Assembly: GCA_002438605.1 (NCBI GenBank)
Contig: DJPR01000011.1
Span: 96,201-160,200 of the forward strand
Direction of reading: 5' to 3'
DNA length: 64,000 nucleotides
DNA from: Ruminococcus sp. UBA6407
GTDB lineage: Bacteria; Bacillota; Clostridia; Oscillospirales; Ruminococcaceae
Part shown: piece after piece, positions 17,624 to 26,747 of the stretch
How the letters are laid out: every line of letters begins with the position of its first letter
Position numbering within the stretch: position 1 is the first letter of the stretch
The notes under the pieces: generated by a model
What the model saw: the letters and a program-made list of their open reading frames with translations, nothing else
What the model was told of the DNA's origin: nothing
Databases searched by the model: none
Translations under genes and position numbers: made by a program

Positions 17624-19078
17624 ATGAGTCGTAACGGAAGAAAAGATAACAAAAAGACAAACAGGCATGCATTTGAAAATACTGAAAAAATAAGACAGCA
17701 AAAAGAAAATTATTCAGAGGATTATCAAAACAGCAGTTATCAAAGCATTGGACAGCACGAGGCTCTGCCAAAGCTCAGGAGAGTCGGTACACATGAAGAA
17801 CAGCCGATTAATGATTCAATTTATGAGGATGACCTGGAGGTAAGCGGCAGACTTATCAGACAATCTGTTGTAAAGGTAAAGAAAAAACATTCCTTAAGGG
17901 ATATACTTATAAAAATAAGCTCTATAGCGGTAAGCTTTGTTATTATAGTTCTGCTTGTTTTTAATATGCCGATAATTGCTTACACAACGGAAGTGAACGG
18001 TGAGAAGGTCATAGAAAATGTTTCTATAATCACGTTCATCAAAAGATGGCAGCCGCTTGTAGAAGTTGAAGGCAAGCTTTCGTCAGTTGTTGTTTCAGAT
18101 ATAGATTCTGATGTTGCACATGATGATGACGGACTTGATCTTCCTCAGATTATTGAGGGACAGTATACAGTTCTGTTTTTAGGATTTGATGAAAGCAGTC
18201 AGATCAATGACGTAAATTGGCTTTTCCAATTTGACATCGGCAAGGGTACTATGAATGTTTTGCAAATTCCGAGAGATACATTTATGCCAAGCTATACATC
18301 AAGCTCCACAGCAAAATTCAATAGTATTTATGCATGCGGTGATTCTTCTGTAAGTCCTATTCAGAGAGTGGTCAATGCAGTTCAGGAAAATTTTGGCATA
18401 CCTGTTGATTCATATGTTACTACAAATTGTTATGATATTGTAAGCATCGTTGACCTTATCGGCGGTATTCCGATTACACTTGATGAACAAATGATGTATG
18501 AGGGAGATAAGATAATTCCAGCTGGTGATAATGTACTTACAGGTGAACAGGCAGAATGGTTTGTAAGATACAGACGTACATTCAAGGGTGAAGGCGATAT
18601 TTCAAGAATGAAGCATCAGCGTAAATTTCTTGCAGCTGCTATGACTAAAATGCTTAATATAGTTGAAGATGAGGGACAAGCTAAGTTTTACAGCTACCTA
18701 AAAAAGATATACGAAAATCAGTATGTACTTACAGATATGAGTCTTGAGGAAATAAGCATGCTTGCAGACTTTGGTTCAAATCTGGATCTTGAAAATGTTC
18801 AGGTTCATTTACTTCCGGGTGAAGGTGCATGGTACTATCCGTCAAGCAATGATCGTCAGTCAGTATGGTCAATTCATAAGCAGGCGGCTCTTGATATAAT
18901 AAATGAAAACTTCAGACCATATCAGCTGCCTCTTACAAATGAATCAAGTTCAATGTATGAGCTTGTAACTGATTATCTGAATACTTCAAATGACAGTTCT
19001 TCAGATAATCTTGAAGATGTACAGAGCGGCGATACCAAAACTCCTATGATAGATAGTTATAAAGAATGGGAATATTAA
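17624..19078 (+). CDS. LytR-CpsA-Psr (LCP) family cell-wall ligase
   Basis: LCP enzymes attach polymers such as teichoic acid or capsule to peptidoglycan from lipid-linked intermediates. The 484-residue protein has a charged cytoplasmic N-terminus (about residues 1-95), one membrane helix (about 97-118, ILIKISSIAVSFVIIVLLVF), then the extracellular LCP domain. Visible LCP motifs include LFLGFDES, IPRDTFMP, VDLIGGIPI and FVRYRRTFKGEGDISRMKHQ. The tail after about residue 440 is low complexity and rich in Ser and Asp. It lies between yqeK and rsfS, the usual place. Confidence 0.93.
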   Translation: MSRNGRKDNKKTNRHAFENTEKIRQQKENYSEDYQNSSYQSIGQHEALPKLRRVGTHEEQPINDSIYEDDLEVSGRLIRQSVVKVKKKHSLRDILIKISSIAVSFVIIVLLVFNMPIIAYTTEVNGEKVIENVSIITFIKRWQPLVEVEGKLSSVVVSDIDSDVAHDDDGLDLPQIIEGQYTVLFLGFDESSQINDVNWLFQFDIGKGTMNVLQIPRDTFMPSYTSSSTAKFNSIYACGDSSVSPIQRVVNAVQENFGIPVDSYVTTNCYDIVSIVDLIGGIPITLDEQMMYEGDKIIPAGDNVLTGEQAEWFVRYRRTFKGEGDISRMKHQRKFLAAAMTKMLNIVEDEGQAKFYSYLKKIYENQYVLTDMSLEEISMLADFGSNLDLENVQVHLLPGEGAWYYPSSNDRQSVWSIHKQAALDIINENFRPYQLPLTNESSSMYELVTDYLNTSNDSSSDNLEDVQSGDTKTPMIDSYKEWEY

Positions 19079-19109
19079 GAACAAGTTCTAATTAGAAAGG
19101 AAATAATAT

Positions 19110-19472
19110 ATGCTTCAAAATGAAATGATAGAGAAAATTGTAAGAACGCTCGACAGTAAAAGAGCAGAGGATATTCAGGCAATAGAGATAAAAGACCTTA
19201 CAATACTTGCAGATTATTTTATTATTGCAAACGGAAACAGCAATACTCATACAAAAACACTTGCAGAAGAAGTTGAGTTTCAGCTTTCTCAGCTCGGAAT
19301 TGAACCTGTAAGGAGAGAGGCTGACAGCGGAAACACTTGGATAATACTTGATTATTCAGATATTATTGTACATGTATTTTACAAAGAAACAAGAAACTTT
19401 TATCAGTTGGAAAGACTTTGGGCAGACGGTAAGCCGCTTGATATAAGCAGTTATCTTACTAAGGAAAATTAA
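19110..19472 (+). CDS. rsfS: Ribosomal silencing factor RsfS
   Basis: Binds protein L14 on the 50S subunit and blocks joining with 30S when nutrients are scarce. The 120-residue protein has the family core KDLTILADYFIIANGNSNTH and WIILDYSDIIVHVFYKETRNFYQLERLW. AAAGGAAAT lies before the ATG. It closes the yqeK-LCP-rsfS group. Confidence 0.95.
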   Translation: MLQNEMIEKIVRTLDSKRAEDIQAIEIKDLTILADYFIIANGNSNTHTKTLAEEVEFQLSQLGIEPVRREADSGNTWIILDYSDIIVHVFYKETRNFYQLERLWADGKPLDISSYLTKEN

Positions 19473-19503
19473 TGCACAGGTATCATAGGCAGAAAGTGTG
19501 CAT
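19473..19503. repeat. Small inverted repeat after rsfS
   Basis: TGCACA and TGTGCA form a 6-bp stem around an 18-base loop just after the rsfS stop. No T-run follows, and it does not match the dispersed repeat well. Its role is unknown. Confidence 0.3.
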
Positions 19504-19541
19504 TGCTGTTTCAGAGATTTTTATATGAAAGGGATGCAGAA

Positions 19542-21527
19542 ATGGCAAAGAAAAATAATAAAAAAGAAAATGTGTCAAAAAAAGCTGATGCAATAAATGA
19601 ACAGACGGTTCAGAAAGAAGAAATAATAGCTGAAGAAACAGAAAACTTAAACGAAGAAATTCAGGCGGAAGAAAGTGAAAATGCTCAGGCAGAGCCGAAA
19701 ATGAGCTTTAAAGAGGTTTTGGAAAGCATTAAGAAGTATATTTGCGGGATTGAAGTACCTGGATGCATAATGCGTTTGCTTGGCTGTTATTTTATTGTAA
19801 TGGCTTACTTTATCTATAAAAATATTGATAAGATTAATCCGATCAGTCAGTGGCAGGAGTTTGTTAAGAACATTCCGATTTTGCCTTCTGTACTGATTAT
19901 TGCAGCAGGATTTATATTCTTTACAAGTATAAAGCGTTTATTGAAAGGCAAAGTAAATACAGATTCACTTCTGCTTTCAGGAGGCGTAATATGTTTTTCT
20001 CTTTCATATTTGTGGAAGTGCAATAATTTTTATTATTGTGTAGGGTTTATTGCTGTTTCTGCGATTGTAATATGGTTTTGTTATAATTACGGAGGGTGTA
20101 AGCTTCTTTCAAGGCTGCCTAAGTGGTCAATATATACATTGGTAGGATTATTGGCAATTGCATCAGGTCTGTTTATCGGAGTTTACACTGTATACAAGCA
20201 TTACGTTTACTGGACTGCAACATTTGATTTCGGAATATTCCTGCAAATGTATCATTATATGGCTGAAACATTTGAGCCGCTTACAACATGTGAGCGTAAT
20301 GAGCTTCTTTCACACTTTGCAGTGCATTTTTCACCTGTTTACTATTTATTGCTGCCGTTTTATTATTTCTTTCCTTCGGCAAATACACTCCTCATTGCAC
20401 AGGCTGTCCTTGCAGTGATCGGTGTCATACCATTAATGCTTATATGCAGAAACAGAAAGTTTTCAAATGCAGAAACATTGTGCTTTGGAATAATTTTCTT
20501 ATTCTGCTGCGGAATTGTCGGTCCATGTTTTTATGATTTCCATGAAAATGCATTTCTGCCTGCAATACTTTTGTGGTTCTTCTATGCAATAGAGAAAAGA
20601 AAATATGTATTTATGTACATTATGCTGTTCCTTCTTCTTTCCGTTAAGGAGGACGTAGCTTTATATGCAATGCTCATATCACTTTATTGTGCATTTAATC
20701 TTGAAAAACGCTATCATGGCGTAATAATGTTTTCAATTTCAGGAATTTACTTTGCTATCGTAACATCACTTATGAACCAATACGGCGAGGGCGTAATGAC
20801 ATCAAGAACATATGGAAACCTTATGACTGAATATGATGCAGGCTTGGGAAATGTTGTAAAGACAGTAATTACAAATCCGGCTTACTTTATTACGCAGTGC
20901 CTTAATGAAGATGACTTTAAGTTCTTCCTTATTATGCTTATACCTCTTGCATTTATGCCGTTTGTATCAAAGAAATTTACAAACTATTTTCTTATTGCAC
21001 CATTCCTGCTGACCAATCTTGCGACAGGCTATGGATATGCAAAGGATATCGGATATCAGTATGTTTTTGGCACATCAACCTGCTTGATTTACTGTGCGTT
21101 GATAAACTATACAGACATCAAAAGCAAGAAAAAGCAATTCATTCCGATGTTTATGGCACTTGCAACAGTATATTCATTTGCCGCATTAATGGGTGATAAG
21201 TCAAATGTGTATGATGCATATAAAAACAACAAAAATACTTTGGAAATTCAGGATAGAATACTTGCTTCAATACCTGATGATGCGTCTGTCGGCGTAGCAA
21301 ATGCATTTTTGCAGCCTCATTTGGCACAGAGAGAAGAGTCATATCTGATTGATGAGCATTGTCTGGAAAAGCCTGAAACCAATGATTTTATAGTTGTAAG
21401 AACACATTCTACTGATGAATGGATCATTCAGATGATTCAAAAAATTCAGAATGAGGGATATACAGAGTATGCAAGCAATCAGGATACAGTAACAGTTTAT
21501 GTCAGTCCTGATTATAAGGAGGGTTAA
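19542..21527 (+). CDS. DUF2079 multi-pass membrane protein (GT-C-like)
   Basis: A 661-residue protein with a charged, Glu/Lys-rich N-terminal tail (about residues 1-70), then many hydrophobic helices (I count around twelve). The segment WTATFDFGIFLQMYHYM followed by HFAVHFSPVYYLLLPFYYFFP is the hallmark of DUF2079. These proteins resemble GT-C glycosyltransferases, with an acidic residue in the first outside loop (TFDFG). ATG 19542 is chosen over the upstream start because a GAAAGGG site precedes it. It is followed after 2 bases by a polyprenyl-phosphate sugar synthase-like GT2, so a role in sugar transfer outside the membrane is a reasonable inference. Confidence 0.82.
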   Translation: MAKKNNKKENVSKKADAINEQTVQKEEIIAEETENLNEEIQAEESENAQAEPKMSFKEVLESIKKYICGIEVPGCIMRLLGCYFIVMAYFIYKNIDKINPISQWQEFVKNIPILPSVLIIAAGFIFFTSIKRLLKGKVNTDSLLLSGGVICFSLSYLWKCNNFYYCVGFIAVSAIVIWFCYNYGGCKLLSRLPKWSIYTLVGLLAIASGLFIGVYTVYKHYVYWTATFDFGIFLQMYHYMAETFEPLTTCERNELLSHFAVHFSPVYYLLLPFYYFFPSANTLLIAQAVLAVIGVIPLMLICRNRKFSNAETLCFGIIFLFCCGIVGPCFYDFHENAFLPAILLWFFYAIEKRKYVFMYIMLFLLLSVKEDVALYAMLISLYCAFNLEKRYHGVIMFSISGIYFAIVTSLMNQYGEGVMTSRTYGNLMTEYDAGLGNVVKTVITNPAYFITQCLNEDDFKFFLIMLIPLAFMPFVSKKFTNYFLIAPFLLTNLATGYGYAKDIGYQYVFGTSTCLIYCALINYTDIKSKKKQFIPMFMALATVYSFAALMGDKSNVYDAYKNNKNTLEIQDRILASIPDDASVGVANAFLQPHLAQREESYLIDEHCLEKPETNDFIVVRTHSTDEWIIQMIQKIQNEGYTEYASNQDTVTVYVSPDYKEG

Positions 21528-21529
21528 TT

Positions 21530-22483
21530 ATGAGTAAAGATAAAATTACGATCATAGTTCCGTGCCATAACGAACAAGAAGTTTTGCCGTTCTTTTTGGA
21601 GGCGGTTGAAAAGGTTTATGCAAAAATGAACAGTGAGTATGGCGTAGAATTTGAATATATGTTTGTTGATGACGGCTCTAAGGATAAAACATTAAGTATT
21701 TTAAAGGAGTTCGCAAAGACAAATCCGAGAGTCAATTACCTTTCATTTTCCCGTAACTTCGGCAAAGAGGCGGGAATGTATGCAGGATTACAGCACGCCA
21801 CAGGCAATTATGTTGTTATCATTGACGCTGACCTTCAGGATCCTCCGGAGCTTATGGAAGAAATGTATAAAACTCTTACAGCACCTGATTCTGACTATGA
21901 CTGTGTTGCTTCATGCCGTGTGGACAGAAAGGGCGAATCAAAAATACGTTCAGCATTTGCACATTCATTTTATAAAATTATCCGTAAAATCTCTAAGGTG
22001 AATATAGTGGACGGTGCAAGAGATTTCAGAATGATGACAAGGCAAATGGTTGATTCCATTATATCCCTTGAGGAATATAACAGATTTTCAAAAGGCATAT
22101 TTGCATGGGTGGGATTTAACACTAAATGGATTCCGTTTGAGAATATAAATCGTAAGGCAGGAACAACAAAATGGTCATTCTGGGGACTTGTTGTTTATGC
22201 TATTGACGGCATTTTAGCGTTTTCAACAGCACCCCTTGCATTATCTGCAATAGCAGGTATAGTTTTATGCATTATTGCATTAATAATGATTTTGGTAATC
22301 ATAGGCAAAACCTTGATATTTGGCGACAAGGTTCAAGGCTGGCCGTCACTTGCATGTATAATGTGCTTTACATCAGGCATAACTATGTTTTGCAATGGTA
22401 TAATTGGGCTTTATGTTTCCAAAACCTATTCGGAAGTAAAGAAACGTCCGCATTATATAGTAAAGAGCAAGCATATACAATAA
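21530..22483 (+). CDS. GT2 polyprenyl-phosphate glycosyltransferase (GtrB/CsbB type)
   Basis: The 317-residue protein has a GT-A domain: TIIVPCHNEQEVLPFFLEA, the YMFVDDGSKDKTL acidic motif, FSRNFGKEAGMYAGLQHATG, and DADLQDPPELMEEM. Two C-terminal membrane helices follow (about residues 230-255 and 265-300). This is the layout of enzymes that make undecaprenyl-phosphate-linked glucose or a related sugar on the cytoplasmic side. It lies between the DUF2079 protein and a small membrane protein. The donor sugar cannot be told from sequence. Confidence 0.9.
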   Translation: MSKDKITIIVPCHNEQEVLPFFLEAVEKVYAKMNSEYGVEFEYMFVDDGSKDKTLSILKEFAKTNPRVNYLSFSRNFGKEAGMYAGLQHATGNYVVIIDADLQDPPELMEEMYKTLTAPDSDYDCVASCRVDRKGESKIRSAFAHSFYKIIRKISKVNIVDGARDFRMMTRQMVDSIISLEEYNRFSKGIFAWVGFNTKWIPFENINRKAGTTKWSFWGLVVYAIDGILAFSTAPLALSAIAGIVLCIIALIMILVIIGKTLIFGDKVQGWPSLACIMCFTSGITMFCNGIIGLYVSKTYSEVKKRPHYIVKSKHIQ

Positions 22484-22513
22484 GAACACATTGCTCATAT
22501 AGGAGTGGTATGG

Positions 22514-22855
22514 TTGAATACAAACAATCAGAGGGGAAGAGCCATTGCATTAACAATAGGTATATATTTAATTGCAAAATCTATACTTAATAAGATGCTC
22601 GGCGGAGATTCGGGTGACATTATGTATGCGACAGTTGAAACGATTTTCCTTTTCACAGGTCTGCAATATGTAAATTACGTTATTGCGGCTATAACAGGAT
22701 TTGTTTTTCTTTATTATCTTAAAGGAAACCTTGCTGATATTTCATCAAACTGGATATATCTTGCAGAAGGAATCATTGACGTAATTTGTGCTGTACTTCT
22801 TATTACCCATAAAGATGTGAAAGAGCATTTTACAAATAAATGGATAAAGAAATGA
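22514..22855 (+). CDS. Small three-helix membrane protein of unknown function
   Basis: I do not recognise a family. The product is 113 residues with about three hydrophobic helices (around residues 9-24, 45-70 and 82-98) and a Lys-rich end. The start is best placed at TTG 22514, eight bases after AGGAG; a GTG three codons earlier overlaps that site. It follows the GT2 gene closely. In three-component glycosylation systems a small GtrA-like protein flips the lipid-linked sugar; this could be such a partner, but it has fewer helices than GtrA and I see no diagnostic motif. Confidence 0.6.
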   Translation: MNTNNQRGRAIALTIGIYLIAKSILNKMLGGDSGDIMYATVETIFLFTGLQYVNYVIAAITGFVFLYYLKGNLADISSNWIYLAEGIIDVICAVLLITHKDVKEHFTNKWIKK

Positions 22856-22881
22856 AAATATTTTTAAAAGGAATGATATAA

Positions 22882-25287
22882 ATGAGCAAATATGATTATG
22901 CTGCCATAGAAAAAAAGTGGCAGAAATACTGGGACGATAATCATACATTTGAGGCAGAAACAGATTTTTCAAAGCCGAAATTTTATGCACTTGTGGAGTT
23001 TCCATATCCTTCGGGACATGGTATGCATGTTGGACATATCAAGGCTTATTCAGGACTTGAGGTCGTAAGCAGAAAAAGAAGAATGCAGGGATACAATGTC
23101 CTTTTTCCTATCGGCTTTGACGCTTACGGACTTCCGACAGAAAATACTGCAATTAAAACAGGTGTACACCCAAGAAAAGTTACAGACGATAATATCAAGA
23201 AATTTACAAGTCAGCTTAAAAAGGTAGGATTTTCTTTTGACTGGTCAAGAGTAATAGATACTACAGAGGAAAGCTATTATAAGTGGACACAGTGGATTTT
23301 CCTTAAAATGTTTGAAAAAGGACTTGTTTTTAGGGACAAAACCTCTGTAAATTACTGTCCGAGCTGTAAGGTTGTACTTTCAAATGAGGATTCACAGGGC
23401 GGTAAATGTGACGTTTGCCATAGCGATATTGTACAGAAAACAAAGGAAGTATGGTATCTCAGAATAACCGAGTATGCAGATAAGCTCCTTCAGGGTCTTG
23501 AGGAGGTTGATTATCTTCCGAATGTAAAGCTCCAGCAGCAGAATTGGATAGGTAAATCAACAGGTGCGTTTGTTGAGTTTAAAATTAAGGAGAATGACGA
23601 AAAGCTTAAAATTTATACAACACGTCCCGATACACTTTATGGTGTAACATTCATGGTTATGGCTCCTGAACACCCTATGATTCAGAAGTACAGAGAAAGC
23701 ATTTCAAATATAGATGCACTTGACGCATATAAGAATGAATGTGCGAAGAAGAGCGAATTTGAGAGAACTCAGCTTGTTAAGGACAAAACAGGTGTTAAAA
23801 TTGAGGGATTGACAGCAATAAATCCAATTACAAATAAGGAAATACCGATTTACATATCCGACTATGTAATGATGGGTTACGGAACAGGTGCTATTATGGC
23901 TGTTCCTGCACACGATTCAAGAGATTACGATTTTGCAAAGAAATTCGGTATTGACATCATTGAGGTTATCAAGGGCGGAGATATTTCAAAGGAAGCCTAT
24001 ACGGGTGACGGAGAAATGGTGAATTCAGGTGAACTCAACGGCATTTCAAATAAGAAAGAAGCTATCGAGAAGATGCTTGAGGTTCTTGAAAAGCTTGGCT
24101 GCGGTGAAAAGGGCGTACAGTATAAGATGAAGGACTGGGCATTTAACCGTCAGAGATACTGGGGCGAGCCGATTCCGATTGTACATTGTTCAAAATGCGG
24201 AATGGTAGCAGTTCCATATGAAGAATTGCCGCTTAAGCTTCCAAAGGTTGACAATTATGAACCGGGTACAGACGGCGAAAGTCCGCTTGCTAAGATTGAA
24301 AGCTATGTAAACTGCAAATGCCCTAAGTGCGGCGGTGATGCAAAGCGTGAAACTGATACAATGCCTCAGTGGGCAGGTTCATCATGGTACTTCCTCCGCT
24401 ACTGCGATCCGCATAACGATAAAGAATTTGCTTCACAGGAGGCTCTTAAATACTGGATGCCTGTAGACTGGTATAACGGCGGTATGGAGCATGTAACAAG
24501 ACATATGATTTACTCTCGTTTCTGGCATAAGTTCCTTTATGATATGGGACTTGTACCGACTTCTGAGCCTTATGCAAAGAGAACCGCACAGGGACTTATT
24601 CTCGGGCCTGACGGTGAGAAAATGAGTAAATCAAGAGGAAATGTAATCGATCCTAATGATGTAGTTGAAGAATACGGTGCAGATGTACTCAGACTTTATG
24701 TTCTCTTTATGGGGGATTATGAAAAGGCAGCACCATGGAGTCAGTCAAGTATTAAGGGCTGTAAGAGATTTGCAGACAGAGTTTGGGCATTGCAGGATAT
24801 GCTTATTGACGGTGAAACATATCGTGACGAGCTGAAATCAAAGCTCCATAAGACTATTAAAAAGGTTTCAGAAGATATAGAGGGCATGAAGTTCAATACA
24901 GCTATTGCAGCAATGATGACGCTTATCAATGACATTTATGCCGTAGGAACAATCAATAAGGCAGAGCTTAAGTCGCTTTGCATTATGCTTAATCCTTTTG
25001 CACCTCACATTACCGAAGAAATTTATCAGAATTGCTTTGGTGAAATACTCAGCAATCAGAAGTGGGTATCATATGACGAGGCATTCTGTAAGGACGATAT
25101 GATTGAAATTGTTGTACAGATTAACGGAAAGCTCAAAACAAAGCTTATGGTTTCAGCTGACGCTGATAAGGATACTGTTCTTGCATCTGCTATGCAGGAG
25201 GAGAAAGTTAAAGAGGCTTTGGACGGTAAGAATGTTCTAAAACAGATATATGTACCAAATAAGCTTGTTAATTTTGTAGCAAAATAA
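22882..25287 (+). CDS. leuS: Leucyl-tRNA synthetase
   Basis: Class I aminoacyl-tRNA synthetase. The 801-residue protein has the HIGH-type motif in YPSGHGMHVGHIKAY (about residues 39-53), a zinc-binding stretch (CPSCKVVL...CDVC), the editing domain with TTRPDTLYGVTFMV, and the KMSKS motif in GEKMSKSRGNVI. The C-terminal anticodon-binding part is full length. AAAAGGAATG lies upstream of the ATG. No T-box leader is present; only 26 bases separate it from the preceding gene, so it may be read through from there. Confidence 0.97.
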   Translation: MSKYDYAAIEKKWQKYWDDNHTFEAETDFSKPKFYALVEFPYPSGHGMHVGHIKAYSGLEVVSRKRRMQGYNVLFPIGFDAYGLPTENTAIKTGVHPRKVTDDNIKKFTSQLKKVGFSFDWSRVIDTTEESYYKWTQWIFLKMFEKGLVFRDKTSVNYCPSCKVVLSNEDSQGGKCDVCHSDIVQKTKEVWYLRITEYADKLLQGLEEVDYLPNVKLQQQNWIGKSTGAFVEFKIKENDEKLKIYTTRPDTLYGVTFMVMAPEHPMIQKYRESISNIDALDAYKNECAKKSEFERTQLVKDKTGVKIEGLTAINPITNKEIPIYISDYVMMGYGTGAIMAVPAHDSRDYDFAKKFGIDIIEVIKGGDISKEAYTGDGEMVNSGELNGISNKKEAIEKMLEVLEKLGCGEKGVQYKMKDWAFNRQRYWGEPIPIVHCSKCGMVAVPYEELPLKLPKVDNYEPGTDGESPLAKIESYVNCKCPKCGGDAKRETDTMPQWAGSSWYFLRYCDPHNDKEFASQEALKYWMPVDWYNGGMEHVTRHMIYSRFWHKFLYDMGLVPTSEPYAKRTAQGLILGPDGEKMSKSRGNVIDPNDVVEEYGADVLRLYVLFMGDYEKAAPWSQSSIKGCKRFADRVWALQDMLIDGETYRDELKSKLHKTIKKVSEDIEGMKFNTAIAAMMTLINDIYAVGTINKAELKSLCIMLNPFAPHITEEIYQNCFGEILSNQKWVSYDEAFCKDDMIEIVVQINGKLKTKLMVSADADKDTVLASAMQEEKVKEALDGKNVLKQIYVPNKLVNFVAK

Positions 25288-25315
25288 CAAATTTATAATT
25301 TATTACAAATTAGAC

Positions 25316-25344
25316 TTGACATTAACATTTCATTGTGATAAAAT
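25316..25344 (+). promoter_or_regulatory. Sigma-A promoter for rpsU
   Basis: TTGACA (25316-25321), 17-base spacer, TAAAAT (25339-25344). It is followed by a folded leader and rpsU. Confidence 0.8.
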
Positions 25345-25380
25345 TAGTTTATGATTTAATCCATGTATGTTTTTGCGTCT

Positions 25381-25460
25381 GTGGTTAGAGGTATGAGATA
25401 ACTAAAGTCCATAGGACTTTTAGTATAGATACCGCAGTTATTATGCGGATAACCTCTAGG
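25381..25460 (+). ncRNA. Structured 5' leader of rpsU
   Basis: Three stems can form at once. An outer stem pairs TAGAGGT (25386-25392) with ACCTCTA (25452-25458). Inside are a hairpin ACTAAAGTCC (25401-25410) with GGACTTTTAGT (25414-25424, one bulged base) and a hairpin CCGCA (25432-25436) with TGCGG (25444-25448). Together they make a three-way junction ending just before the GGGAGG ribosome site of rpsU. I do not match it to a riboswitch class I know. Autogenous control by S21 or another regulator is an inference. Confidence 0.55.
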
Positions 25461-25479
25461 TAAAGGGAGGGAATGACAA

Positions 25480-25653
25480 GTGGCAGAAGTTCGTGTTGGT
25501 AAAAACGAATCTTTAGATACAGCTCTTAAGAGATTTAAGAGATCATGTGCAAAGGACGGCGTTATCGCTGAGGTTCGTAAGAGAGAACACTACGAAAAGC
25601 CTTCAGTAAAGCGTAAGAAGAAGTCTGAGGCAGCTCGTAAGCGTAAGTATTAA
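25480..25653 (+). CDS. rpsU: 30S ribosomal protein S21
   Basis: A 57-residue basic small-subunit protein. The GTG at 25480 gives [18 protein letters not shown] as the opening after Met, and the tail is [23 protein letters not shown] lies upstream. The ATG at 25473 is in another frame. The length and the clusters of Arg and Lys are normal for S21. It is a single-gene unit with its own promoter, leader and terminator. Confidence 0.96.
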   Translation: MAEVRVGKNESLDTALKRFKRSCAKDGVIAEVRKREHYEKPSVKRKKKSEAARKRKY

Positions 25654-25702
25654 TTTTTACGCTGATAACACTTAATTAGTGGTATTTATTTACAAAATTA
25701 GT

Positions 25703-25729
25703 AAAAAGCGAGCATTTTGCTCGCTTTTT
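25703..25729 (+). terminator. Terminator of rpsU
   Basis: GCGAGCA (25708-25714) pairs with TGCTCGC (25718-25724), followed by TTTTT and preceded by AAAAA. It is a strong intrinsic terminator that may act in both directions. Confidence 0.92.
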
Positions 25730-25813
25730 CGTTTAAAACAGTATTAATAATGTTACATGATTTTTTCGACAAAAATTGCGTTGTTTTTGTATTATAATAT
25801 ATTGGAGGAACTT

Positions 25814-26317
25814 ATGCTGTTCAGGGCAACTGCTGCATTTAAAAGGGTTACGGATATTACTCCGGAGATATTGAAAAAACTAAGTATTAAAGGACTTATT
25901 CTTGATTTGGATAATACGCTTACAACTCATGATAATCCTGTTCCGGCTAATGGAGTTATGGAATGGCTTGATAAAATGAAAAAAAGTGGCATAAAGCTCA
26001 TGATAGTTTCCAATAATCATCCGCCAAGGGTAAAGCCTTTTGCGGATATGCTCGGACTTGATTTTGTAAGTGAGGGACGCAAGCCTCTTTCAAAAGGCTT
26101 TAATGAAGCAGCTGAAAGATTAAAACTTCCTAAAACAGCTTTGGCAGCAGTCGGCGATCAGATTTATACAGATATACTGGGAGCTAATCTTGCCGGTCTG
26201 AAAAGCCTTTATGTTGTTCCTATTGAACACGAAAAAACAAACTTTTTTAAATTTAAACGTAAAATGGAAATTCCTTTTTTACCGAAAAAATATGGTAAGG
26301 AGAGTATAGATGATTAA
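25814..26317 (+). CDS. yqeG: YqeG-family HAD-IIIA phosphatase
   Basis: The 167-residue protein has the HAD motif I in LILDLDNTLTTHD (nucleophile Asp about residue 34), motif II in LMIVSNNHPP and the GDQIYTDILGANLAG acidic motif. YqeG proteins are predicted phosphatases; in related organisms they act on phosphatidylglycerol phosphate, which I cannot test here. ATG 25814 has GGAGGAAC upstream. A TATAAT at 25793-25798 may be its promoter, but no good -35 box is seen. Its end overlaps aroQ by 8 bases. Confidence 0.9.
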   Translation: MLFRATAAFKRVTDITPEILKKLSIKGLILDLDNTLTTHDNPVPANGVMEWLDKMKKSGIKLMIVSNNHPPRVKPFADMLGLDFVSEGRKPLSKGFNEAAERLKLPKTALAAVGDQIYTDILGANLAGLKSLYVVPIEHEKTNFFKFKRKMEIPFLPKKYGKESIDD

Positions 26318-26741
26318 AAAAATTCTTGTTATACATGGACCAAACCTTAATCTTTTAGGTGAACGTGAGCCGGGAATTTATGGTTCAACAGGTATAGATG
26401 AACTGAATAAAAATATTATTGCAAGAGCTAAGGAGCAAGGTCTTGAATGTGAGATATTTCAATCAAACCATGAGGGTGCGATAATAGATAAGCTTCATGC
26501 GGCACGTTTGAAATTTGACGGTGTAATCATAAATGCAGGAGCATATACTCATTACAGCTATGCTATTCGTGATGCTATTGCTGCAATAAAAATTCCATGT
26601 ATTGAAGTGCATATAAGCAATGTTTTTGCAAGAGATGAATTTCGTTCAAAATCTGTGATTGCACCTGTCTGCAAGGGTTCAATATGCGGATTTGGATTTG
26701 GAAGCTATTATCTTGCAGTAATTGCAATGTCGGAGATGTAG
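26310..26741 (+). CDS. aroQ: Type II 3-dehydroquinate dehydratase
   Basis: Third step of the shikimate pathway. The 143-residue protein shows the type II signature VIHGPNLNLLGEREPGIYG with the catalytic tyrosine, then NHEGAIIDKLH, INAGAYTHYSYAIRDAI and EVHISNVFARDEFRS. Length matches the dodecameric family. It overlaps yqeG and is followed after 6 bases by an M24 peptidase, then efp, an order known from Bacillus. Confidence 0.96.
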   Translation: MIKKILVIHGPNLNLLGEREPGIYGSTGIDELNKNIIARAKEQGLECEIFQSNHEGAIIDKLHAARLKFDGVIINAGAYTHYSYAIRDAIAAIKIPCIEVHISNVFARDEFRSKSVIAPVCKGSICGFGFGSYYLAVIAMSEM

Positions 26742-26747
26742 ACGCTT

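Noticed and set aside
22856..22881. T-box leader before leuS
   Set aside because: Only 26 bases separate leuS from the preceding gene, too short for a T-box, and no specifier loop is present.
25381..25460. Known riboswitch class for the rpsU leader
   Set aside because: I compared it from memory with purine, c-di-GMP, THF and preQ1 motifs and found no conserved core. It is left as an unnamed structured leader.
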